Part shown: in pieces, positions 43,563 to 52,618 of the stretch
Position numbering within the stretch: position 1 is the first letter of the stretch
Layout of the letters: every line of letters begins with the position of its first letter
Assembly: GCF_900269665.1 (NCBI RefSeq)
Contig: NZ_LT985361.1
Location: 1,076,349-1,140,348, forward strand
Length of the DNA stretch: 64,000 nt
Direction: 5' to 3'
From: Nocardia suismassiliense
GTDB taxonomy: Bacteria; Actinomycetota; Actinomycetes; Mycobacteriales; Mycobacteriaceae
Made by a program: the position numbers and the translations under genes
The notes under the pieces: generated by a model
What the model was told of the DNA's origin: nothing
The model's database searches: none
What the model saw: only the letters and a program-made list of their open reading frames with translations

Positions 43563-45077
43563 TTATTCTTCGGGCGTCACCGCGTCGGCGGTCTGCGCCA
43601 CGTAATTGTTCGGGCGATGCTCGCTGTCGGATTCGGAGCCACGGGTGGGCGATGGCAGTCCGAAGAGGCTGCTGCTCGCGGGTGCTGTGGCAGCGGGACT
43701 CGCGGTGGACGCGGGAACGCTGGTGGCAGCAGGGGTCTGCTCCGCGAGTGAGCTCTGCGGTTGGGTATAGGTAGCCGCAGGCGGTGTTGCGGGGGTGCCG
43801 GATGGCGGCGTTGCCGGTGTGCCGGATGGCGGTGTTGCGGGGGTGCCGGATGGCGGCGTTGCCGGTGTGCCGGATGGCGGTGTTGCGGGAGTGCCGGACG
43901 GCGGCGTTGCCGGTGTGCCGGATGGCGGCGTCGCGGGAGTGCCGGACTGTGGCGTTGCGGGAGTGCCGGACTCCGGTGTGCCGGGCTGCGGCGTGGCAGC
44001 CGGCTCGTCCTTCTTCGGTGCCTCGCCGGGCACGCTGTCGACCGCCTTGTCGACGCTGTCGATCACCTTTTCGGCTGCGGTGCCCGCGGAGTCGAGCAGA
44101 CCCTTACCGGCCTCGCCCCCCGCCTTGATGAGGTCATCCCAATCGTCGTCGAATTTGGCGACCGACTCGAGCAAGGTGGGCACGTTGCCGGTAATGGTGC
44201 CGATCGTGCTGATCAGGTTGATGACATTCTCCGGCTTCCAGGAGTCCGGATTACTGGCCGGGCCGGACGTCGTAGGGGCCGCGGTGGCCGGGGTGACCGG
44301 AGTGGTCGGCTCGCTGACGGGCTTGGCCGTCGGGTTTTCTTTGGATGGCTCGGTGGCCTTGGGCTGTTCCGTGGTGGGCTTGGCCTCTTCCGCAATGTTT
44401 TTCGGAGTACCCGCCGCCGGCGTCTGCGTGTTTTCCTTGGACTTCTCCTCGGTCCCGGCGGGCACCGTGGCCGGTTGTTCGGCGCTGATCTGCTGTGCGG
44501 TGAGCGTCGACTTCGGCTGTCCGGTCAGGGTATCGAGCGGATCGCCGGTGCCGAGCGCCGTGCTCTGCGTCTGTACCGCGGTGTTCGCCTGCTCGATGGC
44601 GGTGGTGATACCGGTTTGGGTGCCGACCATCTCGTTGAGGGCGGTGGTGATCGCCGTCTGATAGGTGTGCAGGTCGTCGCCCGAGCCCTCGCCCGACGCG
44701 GTGACCTGCCAGTCTTCGGAGACCTGGTATCCGGCGGCGGTGGCTTCGGTGACCTTGTCCAGCAACGCTTGCCGGTAACCGGTGAGCGTATTGCCGCCGT
44801 TGATCAGCGCGTTGGCGAGTTCGGTCGTCTCCTGCGCCATCTTGTTCGCGGTGTCCCGGTCGCCGGCGATGCGGTCGTAGGCGGCGTAGTAGGCGTCGCC
44901 GCTCCAGTGCGAGCCCGCCTCCCTGATCTGGGTGACGGTCTTGTCGATCATCGTGACGAAATCGGTGTTGCGTGCCTTGATTTCCTCGCCGGCCTCATTG
45001 AGTTTCCAAGGCTGCCACTGTGTTTGCACCTGGCTGAGCGTCGGAATCGCGGCGGCGGTCTGGTCGCCGCTCCTCAT
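43563..45077 (-). CDS. WXG-type putative type VII secretion protein with Pro/Thr octapeptide repeats
   Basis: A 504-aa protein. The N-terminal ~170 residues are helical with a central W58-S-G60, resembling WXG100/PPE-like ESX substrates. A Pro/Thr/Glu-rich linker (to ~265) is followed by a short helical block (ENVINLISTIGTITGN), and then by eight SGTPATPP-type octapeptides encoded at 43777-43967, and a Ser/Ala-rich tail. ATG 45077 overlaps the stop of an EspC-like gene as ATGA, so the two are co-translated. It is probably an exported or surface protein whose repeats span the cell wall; its function is unknown. Confidence 0.65.
   Translation of the reverse strand: MRSGDQTAAAIPTLSQVQTQWQPWKLNEAGEEIKARNTDFVTMIDKTVTQIREAGSHWSGDAYYAAYDRIAGDRDTANKMAQETTELANALINGGNTLTGYRQALLDKVTEATAAGYQVSEDWQVTASGEGSGDDLHTYQTAITTALNEMVGTQTGITTAIEQANTAVQTQSTALGTGDPLDTLTGQPKSTLTAQQISAEQPATVPAGTEEKSKENTQTPAAGTPKNIAEEAKPTTEQPKATEPSKENPTAKPVSEPTTPVTPATAAPTTSGPASNPDSWKPENVINLISTIGTITGNVPTLLESVAKFDDDWDDLIKAGGEAGKGLLDSAGTAAEKVIDSVDKAVDSVPGEAPKKDEPAATPQPGTPESGTPATPQSGTPATPPSGTPATPPSGTPATPPSGTPATPPSGTPATPPSGTPATPPSGTPATPPAATYTQPQSSLAEQTPAATSVPASTASPAATAPASSSLFGLPSPTRGSESDSEHRPNNYVAQTADAVTPEE
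43777..43967. repeat. 24-bp tandem repeats encoding SGTPATPP units
   Basis: Eight 24-bp units in frame, seven exact-length units from 43800 to 43967 plus an edge unit. Units alternate between two sequence variants, giving a 48-bp higher-order period, so expansion occurred by doublets. Copy number is likely to vary between strains. Confidence 0.85.
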
Positions 45078-45367
45078 TGTCCGCCGCCGAGTGCCTTGAG
45101 GCTGTCGCGGAAATCCTGGTCCGTCACTTCATAATTGGCGGCACCACCTTTGGCGATATTGGCTATCGCCTTGCAGCGCTCCGCCATTCGCAGCCAGCCT
45201 GCTTCGATCTGGTCACCGGCGGTGGTGCACGCCGCGGTGATCGTGGAGCCGGGCAGCGCCGCACTCAGCGCATCCGTCTTGGCACGCGCTTTCAGCGCGG
45301 CGATCTCGCCACTGATGGTGTCCATCGATGTGGCCAACGCGCGCAACTCTGTTGGATCGACCTTCAT
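45074..45367 (-). CDS. EspC-like type VII secretion target
   Basis: A 97-aa helical protein starting at ATG 45367 (MKVDPTELRALATSM), matching the EspC/DUF2580-type ESX secretion-target family. The C-terminal Y79-E-V-T-D83 fits the YxxxD/E type VII export signal. It is coupled by ATGA overlap to the 504-aa WXG/repeat protein, the usual EspC-partner arrangement. No ESX core genes are in the window, so it must use a machine encoded elsewhere. Confidence 0.72.
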   Translation of the reverse strand: MKVDPTELRALATSMDTISGEIAALKARAKTDALSAALPGSTITAACTTAGDQIEAGWLRMAERCKAIANIAKGGAANYEVTDQDFRDSLKALGGGQ

Positions 45368-45486
45368 TTCCGCCCCTTCGTGCCGTAACTCCCATAACGG
45401 CATCCCCGCAGCGAGTCATGCATCGCTCTACTGCGCGGTCAATCTTTCATCTCTCGACCATGAGACGTCAAGCCCCCCGGCGGAAA

Positions 45487-45520
45487 ACTGCCTGCCATCC
45501 TGCGGCGGTTGGCAGGCAGT
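45487..45520 (-). terminator. terminator after phoU
   Basis: The perfect 11-bp stem ACTGCCTGCCA (45487-45497)/TGGCAGGCAGT (45510-45520) lies seven bases downstream of the minus-strand phoU stop and is followed on that strand by TTTT. Confidence 0.85.
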
Positions 45521-45526
45521 CGTTGC

Positions 45527-46189
45527 TCACGACTCGACGTCGGAGTCCGGCGGCAATACGCCGGTGACGAGGAAGATGACGCGGCGGCCGATTTCGACGG
45601 CGTGGTCGGCGAAGCGCTCGTAGTAACGACCGAGCAGGGTGACGTCCACGGCGGCGGCGACGCCGTACTTCCAGTCGCGATCCATCAGCAGCGTGAAGAG
45701 GTGACGATGCAGGTCGTCCATCGCCTCGTCGTCCTCGTTGAGCTGCGCGGCGCGCTCCGGGTCGCGGGTCTCCAGCACCTCTTTGGCGCCCGCACCCATG
45801 TTGACCGCGATGCGGCCCATCTCGGCGAAGTAGCCGTTGACCGCCTCGGGCAGCGCGTGGTTGGGGTGGCGCCGCCGGGCCACCTTGGCCACGTGCAGCG
45901 CGAGCGCGCCCATCCGGTTCACATCGGCCACGATCTGGATCGCGCTCACCACCTGCCGCAGATCGCCCGCGACCGGTGCCTGCAGCGCGAGCAACGCGAA
46001 CGCACGCTCCTCGGCGTCCTGGATCAGCTCGGCGATCCGGTCCGACTCGGTGATCACCTGCTCTGCCAGAGCGAGATCGGCCTGGAGCAATGACTGGGTC
46101 GCCCGGTCCATGGCCGATCCGGCCAGCCCGGCCATCTCACCCAGCAGGTGGGCGAGATCGGCCATTTGCTCGTTGTAGATGACACGCAT
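45527..46189 (-). CDS. phoU: phosphate transport system regulator PhoU (PhoY2 type)
   Basis: A 220-aa all-helical protein of two PhoU three-helix repeats. The metal-site acidic motifs lie in [17 protein letters not shown] and [12 protein letters not shown]. It couples Pst transport to the SenX3-RegX3/PhoR-type sensor and represses the Pho response when phosphate is adequate. ATG 46189 (MRVIYNEQ) matches PhoY proteins; ATG 46201 would add four residues. It is monocistronic, between its own promoter and a strong terminator. Confidence 0.93.
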   Translation of the reverse strand: MRVIYNEQMADLAHLLGEMAGLAGSAMDRATQSLLQADLALAEQVITESDRIAELIQDAEERAFALLALQAPVAGDLRQVVSAIQIVADVNRMGALALHVAKVARRRHPNHALPEAVNGYFAEMGRIAVNMGAGAKEVLETRDPERAAQLNEDDEAMDDLHRHLFTLLMDRDWKYGVAAAVDVTLLGRYYERFADHAVEIGRRVIFLVTGVLPPDSDVES

Positions 46190-46290
46190 GAAACCAGACA
46201 TTAGTTGCCGGCGCTGACCAAGTCACGAACGGAGGGTGAATGACCGGTGCCGAACGGTAGCGCTGGAGTTGCCGCAGGTCGCGGCTCCGC

Positions 46291-48621
46291 TCACTTGCAG
46301 GTCTCGTCGGCGGCGTTGACGTGCTCCAGATCGGACGGCAAGGTGACCGGCGTCGCAGGTGCGGTCGTCGCGGGCACGTTCGAGATGACGTCGCCGACCG
46401 GGGTCGGCGGGCGCACCGTGCCGGTGAAATCGCCGCCGATGACGACCTCGACGATGCCGCCGAGATCACTCGCCGATTCCATCAGCGCACCGGGTATCGA
46501 GCTGGCCACCGTCGCCGCGGCGGCCTCCTGCCCCGGGCCGTAGCGCACCTTGGAGGTGACCTCGCTGCCGCCCGAATAGTTGCCGATATTGAAGATCTGG
46601 AAACCCTGGTTGCCGAGCTTGGTCGCCGCCCGCTGCGCCAGACCCGAGGTGCCCGAGGCGTTGGAGACCAGCAGCGACACCGTGCTCGGATCGACCGCAT
46701 TCAACTTGGGCGGGGCGGGCGGCGCAGACGGGATGGAACCGGGGGCCGGGCTCACCTTCTTCTCGCCCGGCAGCGGCTGATCGTCGCGGATCGCCTTGAA
46801 GATCGCCTTGATGTCCTGCTCGCGCGGGATCTCGTTGCCGTAGGAGGTGGTGCCCGCGGTCGGGATGGTCAGGAAGGTGACGGTGCCCGCATCCAGCTTC
46901 TGCAGCGAACGGCCGAGCGTCAGCAGGTCCGACGGCTGCACCTTGTCGACCCAGGTGTGTTTGGTGAACTCGCCGATGAAGCCGTTCAGCTTGCCGGGAT
47001 CGAAGAGCACCTTGCTGGAGAGCGCGCCGCGCAGCAGCGAGGCCATGAAGCGTTGCTGCCGGTTGATCCGGTCGTAGTCGCTGCGCTCCTCGCCGTAGAC
47101 GTGCCGGGCCCGCACGTAGTTCAGCGCGGTCGAGCCGTCCACCTTCTGCTTGCCGGGGTGCTCGAGCACGGTGCCGAGCACCTCGTCGGTGATCGGCTTC
47201 GGCGCGCACACCTCGACGCCGCCGATCTGGTCGACCATGGCCTCGAAGCCGGCGAAGTCGACCGCGATGAAGTGGTTGATCGCGCTACCCGTCATGCGCT
47301 GGATGGTGGTGAACAGGCACTTGGGCCCGCCGAGCGCGTAGACGGCGTTGAGCTTGTCACCGATGGCCGAGGGGAAGGTCTCGGCGGTGTACTGGACCTT
47401 CTCGTTGTCCCAGCCGTTGCACTGCGGCCGGGTGACGTCGAGGTCGCGGGGGAAGGAGACGACCACCACCCGCGAGCGGTTCTTCGGGATGTTCACCAGC
47501 ATGACGGTGTCCGCGCGGGAACCCTCGGCATCGTCGAGCGTGCCCGCGCCGACCTGGCTGTTCACGCCTGCGCGGGTGTCGGTGCCGACGAGCAGGTAGT
47601 TCTCGTCACCGAGCTGGGCATTGGAGTCGACGACGTCGTCGGTGTTGTTGTCGATCGCCGAGATCTGGGTGAAGTTGTTGCCGGTGGAGCGGAGATAGCT
47701 CCAGCCGCCGCCGGTGGTGAGCAGGCAGAGCACCGCGAACATGGCCAGCGCGCTGCGGCCCGCGAGGCGTAGCCGTTTGTTGCGGCGCTGCTTGCTGGCG
47801 GCCAGGCGGGACAGCGGCGCGGCGCCGACGGACTTGGGTTGTGCGGCACCGGATTCGTCGTCGGTCTTCTTGCGCTTGGCGCGGGTGGTCTCGGCCAGCG
47901 GCGGCAGGATGTCGGTGACCTCTTCGGCCGTCTCCGGCTTCCCGCGGGTCGGTGCGGGGGCTTTCCTGCCGTCGTCGGCGCTCGGGCCGCGACGATTCGG
48001 GGTGCGCGCAGCGGGGGCGCCGGTGATGTCCTGTACGACCGGGGAACCGGCGGTGCGCGGTGGTGGGCCATCAGCGGAGCGGCGCGGGGCCTGCTCGGTC
48101 GGGCGTCCCGGCGCCGCCGGGCGTCGAGCGGCCGGATCACCCTGGCGGCGGGCGGTCTGGTCCGGCTGACGGGGTGGCTCGCCTTGGCGTCGCGTCGGCT
48201 CCGCAGGGCGACGCTGGGTGGGTTCGGCAGGTCGTTGATAAGCCGGGTCGGATCCGGCAGGCGGTTCACCGCGCCGGACGCCTCGGTTCGGTGCGGGGGT
48301 CTCCGGTTCGCCGCGTCGGGCGCCCCGGCTGGGCGCGGCGGCCTCCGGTTCACGGCGCGGACCTCGGTTCGGCGCGGGTGCGCCGGCTTCCGGTGTAGCC
48401 GCGGCGCGCCGGCCACGACGGCCGGACCGCTCGTTGTCCACCTTCTGCACCAAATCCTGCACGGTCAGCGGGGCGGCGCCCGGGTCTGCCGTGGCGTCGG
48501 TGTGGCGGGATCGCCGGGACGACCGGCCACCGTCTCGCTCGGTGTTGTCCTCCGTGGGATAGCGCTCCCACGGGGCGCGATCTCCGGGCCGTGGCGAACG
48601 CCCGTGCCGATCGTCCCCCAC
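46291..48621 (-). CDS. LCP (LytR-CpsA-Psr) family cell-wall ligase with LytR_C domain
   Basis: About 776 aa from GTG 48621 (GAGG seven bases upstream), the counterpart of Rv0822c. A long Arg/Pro-rich cytoplasmic region (~300 residues) is followed by one helix (ALAMFAVLCLLTTGGGW), the LCP catalytic domain (NYLLVGTDTRAG, RADTVMLVNIPKN, SFPRDL, NYVRARHVYGEERSDYDR with the catalytic Arg/Asp residues) and a C-terminal LytR_C domain (TVSLLVSNASGTSGLAQ). LCP proteins attach arabinogalactan or other polymers to peptidoglycan at the outer membrane face. The disordered basic N-terminus is a phosphorylation candidate. Confidence 0.92.
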   Translation of the reverse strand: MGDDRHGRSPRPGDRAPWERYPTEDNTERDGGRSSRRSRHTDATADPGAAPLTVQDLVQKVDNERSGRRGRRAAATPEAGAPAPNRGPRREPEAAAPSRGARRGEPETPAPNRGVRRGEPPAGSDPAYQRPAEPTQRRPAEPTRRQGEPPRQPDQTARRQGDPAARRPAAPGRPTEQAPRRSADGPPPRTAGSPVVQDITGAPAARTPNRRGPSADDGRKAPAPTRGKPETAEEVTDILPPLAETTRAKRKKTDDESGAAQPKSVGAAPLSRLAASKQRRNKRLRLAGRSALAMFAVLCLLTTGGGWSYLRSTGNNFTQISAIDNNTDDVVDSNAQLGDENYLLVGTDTRAGVNSQVGAGTLDDAEGSRADTVMLVNIPKNRSRVVVVSFPRDLDVTRPQCNGWDNEKVQYTAETFPSAIGDKLNAVYALGGPKCLFTTIQRMTGSAINHFIAVDFAGFEAMVDQIGGVEVCAPKPITDEVLGTVLEHPGKQKVDGSTALNYVRARHVYGEERSDYDRINRQQRFMASLLRGALSSKVLFDPGKLNGFIGEFTKHTWVDKVQPSDLLTLGRSLQKLDAGTVTFLTIPTAGTTSYGNEIPREQDIKAIFKAIRDDQPLPGEKKVSPAPGSIPSAPPAPPKLNAVDPSTVSLLVSNASGTSGLAQRAATKLGNQGFQIFNIGNYSGGSEVTSKVRYGPGQEAAAATVASSIPGALMESASDLGGIVEVVIGGDFTGTVRPPTPVGDVISNVPATTAPATPVTLPSDLEHVNAADETCK

Positions 48622-48812
48622 CAACGAACCTCGCTTTTCGTCTACGTCGCCGCCTCGGGCCGTACTCGACCGGCATGACCGATTCCGCAATGATAACGAT
48701 TCCGCCACGGCGGGCCACTCGAGTACGAAATCGAATTGGCCACAGTGTCGTTTGGATACCCGATTCGCCGTCGCTTCGCCTGGGTGTCAGCCCTGTCGAT
48801 GTCGCTCGGTTC

Positions 48813-49955
48813 TCAGCCGCCGCTGTGCATTACGTCGGCGCCGTGCGGGACCGCCGGGTCCTGTGGGTCGTCGAGCCAACCGTGCGGCAGCGCGACTTTG
48901 CCTGGGGAGCCTTGTCTTCCGCGCGGACCCTCGGCGTCCCTGGGGAACGGAGCCGTCGGATCGAGCTGTGCGACAAGGTCTTCCAGCTCGACGAGGCTGG
49001 ACACCGTCGCGAACGCGCGGCGCAGCTCGGCGCCGACCGGGAAGCCCATCAGATACCAGGCCATGTGCTTGCGCAGGTCGCGCATGGCCTTGTCCTCGCC
49101 GACGTGCTCGGACAACAGGGCGCCGTGCCGGTACAGCACCTCGCCGACCCGGCCGAGGTTCGGTGGTTCGGGCAGCTCCTCGCCGCGCAGTGCGGCCTGG
49201 AGCTCGGCGAACAGCCACGGGCGGCCGAGGCAGCCACGACCGACCACGACACCGTCGCAGCCGGTCTCGGCCATCATCCGGACCGCGTCGGCGGCCGAGA
49301 AGATATCGCCGTTGCCGAGCACCGGAATGGTGGCGACGGCCTCCTTGAGCCGGGCGATGGCGGTCCAGTCGGCCTGCCCGGAGTAACGCTGGGCGGCGGT
49401 CCTGGCGTGCAGCGCAACCGCTTGCGCGCCTTCGGCTTCCGCGATGCGTCCGGCGTCGAGGTAGGTCAGGTGCTCGTCGTCGATGCCGATCCGGAACTTC
49501 ACCGTCACCGGGACGCCCGCCGGTTCGGCGGCTTCCACCATGGCGCGCACGATCCGGCTGAACAGCGCCCGCTTGTACGGCAGCGCGGCGCCGCCGCCGA
49601 GCCGGGTGACCTTGGGCACCGGGCAGCCGAAGTTCATGTCGATGTGATCGGCCCAGCCCTCGCCGACGATGATCCGCACCGCCTCGGCGAGCGTGGCCGG
49701 GTCGACGCCGTAGAGCTGCATCGACCGCGGCGACTCGTCGGCGTCGAACGACATCATCTCCAGCGTCTTCTCATTGCGCTCGACCACCGCCCGCGCCGTG
49801 ATCATCTCGCAGACATAGATCGAGGTCGGGCTACCGAATTCGCGGCACAGCTTGCGGAACGCCAGATTCGTGATGCCCGCCATCGGCGCGAGCACCACCG
49901 CCGGATCGACCGGATACGGCCCGATCCGCAGCGCGCTCGGCACTCCGGTAGTCAT
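48813..49955 (-). CDS. dus: tRNA-dihydrouridine synthase
   Basis: A 380-aa FMN enzyme, the counterpart of Rv0823c, reducing uridine to dihydrouridine in tRNA D-loops. The barrel start VVLAPMAGITNLAFRKLC, the catalytic Cys in DMNFGCPVPKVTRLGGGAAL, and the phosphate-binding GNGDIFSAADA with GRGCLGRPWLF are diagnostic. ATG 49955 is taken as start; GTG 49961 is possible. It lies upstream of the LCP gene on the same strand with a 191-base gap. Confidence 0.94.
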   Translation of the reverse strand: MTTGVPSALRIGPYPVDPAVVLAPMAGITNLAFRKLCREFGSPTSIYVCEMITARAVVERNEKTLEMMSFDADESPRSMQLYGVDPATLAEAVRIIVGEGWADHIDMNFGCPVPKVTRLGGGAALPYKRALFSRIVRAMVEAAEPAGVPVTVKFRIGIDDEHLTYLDAGRIAEAEGAQAVALHARTAAQRYSGQADWTAIARLKEAVATIPVLGNGDIFSAADAVRMMAETGCDGVVVGRGCLGRPWLFAELQAALRGEELPEPPNLGRVGEVLYRHGALLSEHVGEDKAMRDLRKHMAWYLMGFPVGAELRRAFATVSSLVELEDLVAQLDPTAPFPRDAEGPRGRQGSPGKVALPHGWLDDPQDPAVPHGADVMHSGG

Positions 49956-50052
49956 CGTCACGCCGTCCAGTCTCTCATTTCCGCACGTAAGGAGGCTGTG
50001 GGGGGCCGGTACGTCCACTTCGTCGACGGTCCAGCCCCGCCGCGCGGGCCCT

Positions 50053-50469
50053 TCAGCTGGACATCTCTCCACGAATTCGTGAGCTGGTAATGATCCGTAT
50101 CACGACGCCTGCCAAAAACGCCGCGATACAAACGAACGCAAATACGAATGAAATAGACAAACCGCTTCTGTATCGAAATGCAAGCACGACGCCGTCGCCG
50201 ACAAGACTTGCTGCGGCCAGCGTCAACGCGGCTACCGCCGAGTTCCGCACCCACGCCGGGGCACGATCGCTCATCCATAAAACTGGGAGGCAACACACGG
50301 CAAGTGCTGAAGTAATGACGAGGATTGCCATATCCGCGCTGGTGGTCTCCGCGCTTCCGCCCGTGTGCTCCAATTTCCACATCAACAGAGCCAAGAACCC
50401 GGCCATCAGCGCCGCGCTCAGTGAGTACACGGTCCCCTGAGCTCTTTGTGAGCGCGCCTTGCTGTTCAT
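50053..50469 (-). CDS. small membrane protein, last gene of the type VII-associated cassette
   Basis: A 138-aa protein with four predicted helices (YSLSAALMAGFLALLMW, MAILVITSALAVCCLPVLW, AVAALTLAAASLVG, SFVFAFVCIAAFLAGVVI) and short charged loops. I do not recognise a family. It starts 18 bases after the stop of the 262-aa WXG protein and is lower in GC than the flanking dus gene. A four-helix protein at the end of a secretion-substrate cassette could be an immunity or membrane-partner protein; that is inference. Confidence 0.6.
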   Translation of the reverse strand: MNSKARSQRAQGTVYSLSAALMAGFLALLMWKLEHTGGSAETTSADMAILVITSALAVCCLPVLWMSDRAPAWVRNSAVAALTLAAASLVGDGVVLAFRYRSGLSISFVFAFVCIAAFLAGVVIRIITSSRIRGEMSS

Positions 50470-50487
50470 ACCACTACTCTCGGCCGG

Positions 50488-51276
50488 TTATCTGATAGAC
50501 CATTCGGCGGTGCCGTCCAGTCGGGTTCCGTTGTCGAACGATGACGTCGCAGAATCGGGCCATTTGCCATTGTTTGTCCACACCGAGTTGTCTGTCGCGG
50601 TGGCCTTGAGCGCTACCAGCGTGCCGACCTGGGCGCCGAGCACTGCGGTAAGCCCCGTTACCGCAGCCACAATCATGGCGGGATCTGCTATTGCCTCCTC
50701 AGCGATCAATGCGGCCCCAGCCCAGGAGAACACTCCCGACGCGATACCGCCCAGAGAGGCGGTTACAGCGGCGGCTGCTTTGACAACAACGGCGAGAACG
50801 CCTCCATAAAAGGCGAAACCGGCGACCGCCGAGGTTCCGAGCGCGATGGCCGCGTCTTTTCCGATATCGCTGATCCGCTTCGCCGACGCGTTGTGCGCTG
50901 TAGCAAGAGACTTGTAAGCAAACTGCGCGGCGCCCTGCCACTCCGCAGTCGACTTCAGTGCGTTCGGATCAATGTTTCCGGCGACTTGAGATGCGCTTCC
51001 GCGAATATCGAGCCAGTCCAACGCCCACATCGACATGTAGACCGGGGCGGCAACCCCCTTCAGGAGATCCGTGATCGTTTCGATGAGCCACTTGCCGAAC
51101 TCGACAACCTTGTCGCCCGCCCATTTGATGGCCGCCTCCATCGCATCAGTGATCCACCAATGGTCGATCGCACTCGATACTATGCCTGGCGCCGCGTCTA
51201 TCTTCTTGTCGACTTCCCTCAGCTTGGTATCTATATTGTCGATTATCTCTTCGAACTGGGTGATGCTGAATTCCAT
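50488..51276 (-). CDS. WXG-containing putative type VII effector-like protein
   Basis: A 262-aa protein. Residues 1-90 are helical and Trp-rich (DHWWITDAME, KWAGDKVVEFGKW). Residues 95-140 look like a WXG100 hairpin with W113-Q-G115. Residues 144-228 are almost purely hydrophobic (AIALGTSAVAGFAFYGGVLA onward), enough for two to three helices. A polar tail (WTNNGKWPDSATSSF) ends it. Such a head plus a hydrophobic domain fits an exported membrane-active protein, but no catalytic motif is seen. It lies 29 bases after the EspC-like gene and 18 bases before the membrane protein. Confidence 0.6.
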   Translation of the reverse strand: MEFSITQFEEIIDNIDTKLREVDKKIDAAPGIVSSAIDHWWITDAMEAAIKWAGDKVVEFGKWLIETITDLLKGVAAPVYMSMWALDWLDIRGSASQVAGNIDPNALKSTAEWQGAAQFAYKSLATAHNASAKRISDIGKDAAIALGTSAVAGFAFYGGVLAVVVKAAAAVTASLGGIASGVFSWAGAALIAEEAIADPAMIVAAVTGLTAVLGAQVGTLVALKATATDNSVWTNNGKWPDSATSSFDNGTRLDGTAEWSIR

Positions 51277-51305
51277 GATTCGATGCCTAACTCAGCTGTA
51301 AGGAT

Positions 51306-51623
51306 CTACCAGATGTTCTTCAGCTGCTCGCCATATTTGAGATCCTCTTCGTCATACGTATCGGCGACGCTTTTCAGCGTGGCACCGGTATCGGAGAAAG
51401 CGACCGAGCCTTCTTTGCATCTGTCCGATGCTTCCTGTACGAGTTCGGAGTGGGTTGTGACGAAGGCTTGAAACAGTCCGGCTTCAGGTCTGTTGAACTT
51501 CAGTTCGGCAATCGAATTCGACACGGCGGTCAATGTTTCGGACTCGCGGATCCAAATACCGGCTTCTGCCCGAAGATCGCTGGTTACGACCTTTATACGG
51601 TCGGCGCTGGGGCGTGTACCCAT
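51306..51623 (-). CDS. EspC-like type VII secretion target
   Basis: A 105-aa helical protein of the size and pattern of EspC/DUF2580-type targets (IKVVTSDLRAEAGIWIRESE start). The C-terminal Y90-D-E-E-D94 matches the YxxxD/E export signal. It is placed 17 bases after the YbaB-like gene and 29 bases before the WXG protein, so the three are one transcription unit. It probably pairs with the 262-aa WXG protein for export. Confidence 0.65.
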   Translation of the reverse strand: MGTRPSADRIKVVTSDLRAEAGIWIRESETLTAVSNSIAELKFNRPEAGLFQAFVTTHSELVQEASDRCKEGSVAFSDTGATLKSVADTYDEEDLKYGEQLKNIW

Positions 51624-51640
51624 GATTCGATACTTCCGAT

Positions 51641-52618
51641 CTATTTATTGAGATTCGCCATAAAGGCGATGACATCCGATATGACCTGATCGGCTTGCGA
51701 CATCTTTCCAGTGGGTGTCGCAATCGATGTGAGGTCACGCCGCGCCGCCGTGGCGGCCTCGTTGAGTGCGGAGGTAATCGCAGAACCGCTACGGCCGGTA
51801 GCCCAGTGGGATCCGATTTTGCAGCCGACCATCGTGCCGTCGCGTGCGAGAGTTACCGCTACCCACCCCTCTGCTTCCTCGCTTACCCCGACGACGTCAT
51901 CGTTCTCGTCTTCCGATGCCGATCCATCGACCAGGCTGAAAACGGCGGCCGTCAACTGATCGAGCGATAACACCCTCCCGGGACCAGTGGTATCCGTGGC
52001 CGCGGGGACCGGCGCTGCCGCGAAGTCCTCGACACGCATGGACTTCAGCCTGTCGAGAACACCCGAGTCGACTGCTGCATCAGCATTCGCTACAGCGCGG
52101 GCCCGTTCGGCATTCCTACTCGCATCGACCACTGCCTCGCCAAGTGCTGACGGGTCCAGACGTCGCTCCCAGGTCTCAGCCACCCGTATTTCCAGAAGGT
52201 CGTTCCGCCGACCGAGCACTGTTGTAATAATGCCGGCGTTATCTGTTCCCATCACCTGTTGAGGTAAAGACTCAGTCACCAGGTTCAGTAGACGTTGGCT
52301 CTCCTGTGCGTATGCCTGAAAGCGTAATGTTTTGTCCAGTAGTTCTGCTGTCCCGTCGCCGGTCTGTCCACTGGACGGTGAACCTGTGGACCGAGTGGCG
52401 TGTTCGGAAACTGCTGGAGAAAACGGTGCTGACTGTGCTGTGGAATTGGGAACGGACTGGGATGGCGCAGCTGCCGCCGGCGGTTGAGAAGGGGCTAGGG
52501 GATATGCGGGAGGAGTGGCGGGCGTAGGTAGAGGAGGCATCTTAGGAGCTGCGCGGAGTGGCTCCTCGTCCCAGAATTCATCCGGGTCGTCATAGTGGTT
52601 GTAGAATCCGCCCGCCAT
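51641..52618 (-). CDS. YbaB/EbfC-like protein with a C-terminal domain, type VII-associated
   Basis: A 325-aa protein. ATG 52618 (MAGGFYNHYDDPDEFW) has GAGG seven bases upstream. An acidic, Pro-rich N-terminus (to ~90) leads to a region resembling the YbaB fold twice: NNAGIITTVLGRRNDLLEIRV-type strands at ~125-165, then GWVAVTLARDGTMVGCKIG and LNEAATAARRDLTS further on. YbaB-fold proteins with ESX targets are common in Nocardia and mycobacteria (for example EspL-type chaperones). It is the first gene of the four-gene cassette; a chaperone role is inferred. Confidence 0.62.
   Translation of the reverse strand: MAGGFYNHYDDPDEFWDEEPLRAAPKMPPLPTPATPPAYPLAPSQPPAAAAPSQSVPNSTAQSAPFSPAVSEHATRSTGSPSSGQTGDGTAELLDKTLRFQAYAQESQRLLNLVTESLPQQVMGTDNAGIITTVLGRRNDLLEIRVAETWERRLDPSALGEAVVDASRNAERARAVANADAAVDSGVLDRLKSMRVEDFAAAPVPAATDTTGPGRVLSLDQLTAAVFSLVDGSASEDENDDVVGVSEEAEGWVAVTLARDGTMVGCKIGSHWATGRSGSAITSALNEAATAARRDLTSIATPTGKMSQADQVISDVIAFMANLNK

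Noticed and set aside
43800..43967. Tandem repeats considered as a CRISPR array
   Set aside because: Units are contiguous 24-mers with no spacers and lie in frame inside a protein-coding gene; no cas genes are present.
43761..45134. Long plus-strand open frames opposite the repeat protein
   Set aside because: They arise from the 24-bp repeat having no stops in several frames; there is no ribosome site, codon bias is wrong, and the minus-strand frame has coherent WXG, linker and repeat domains with an ATGA-coupled partner.
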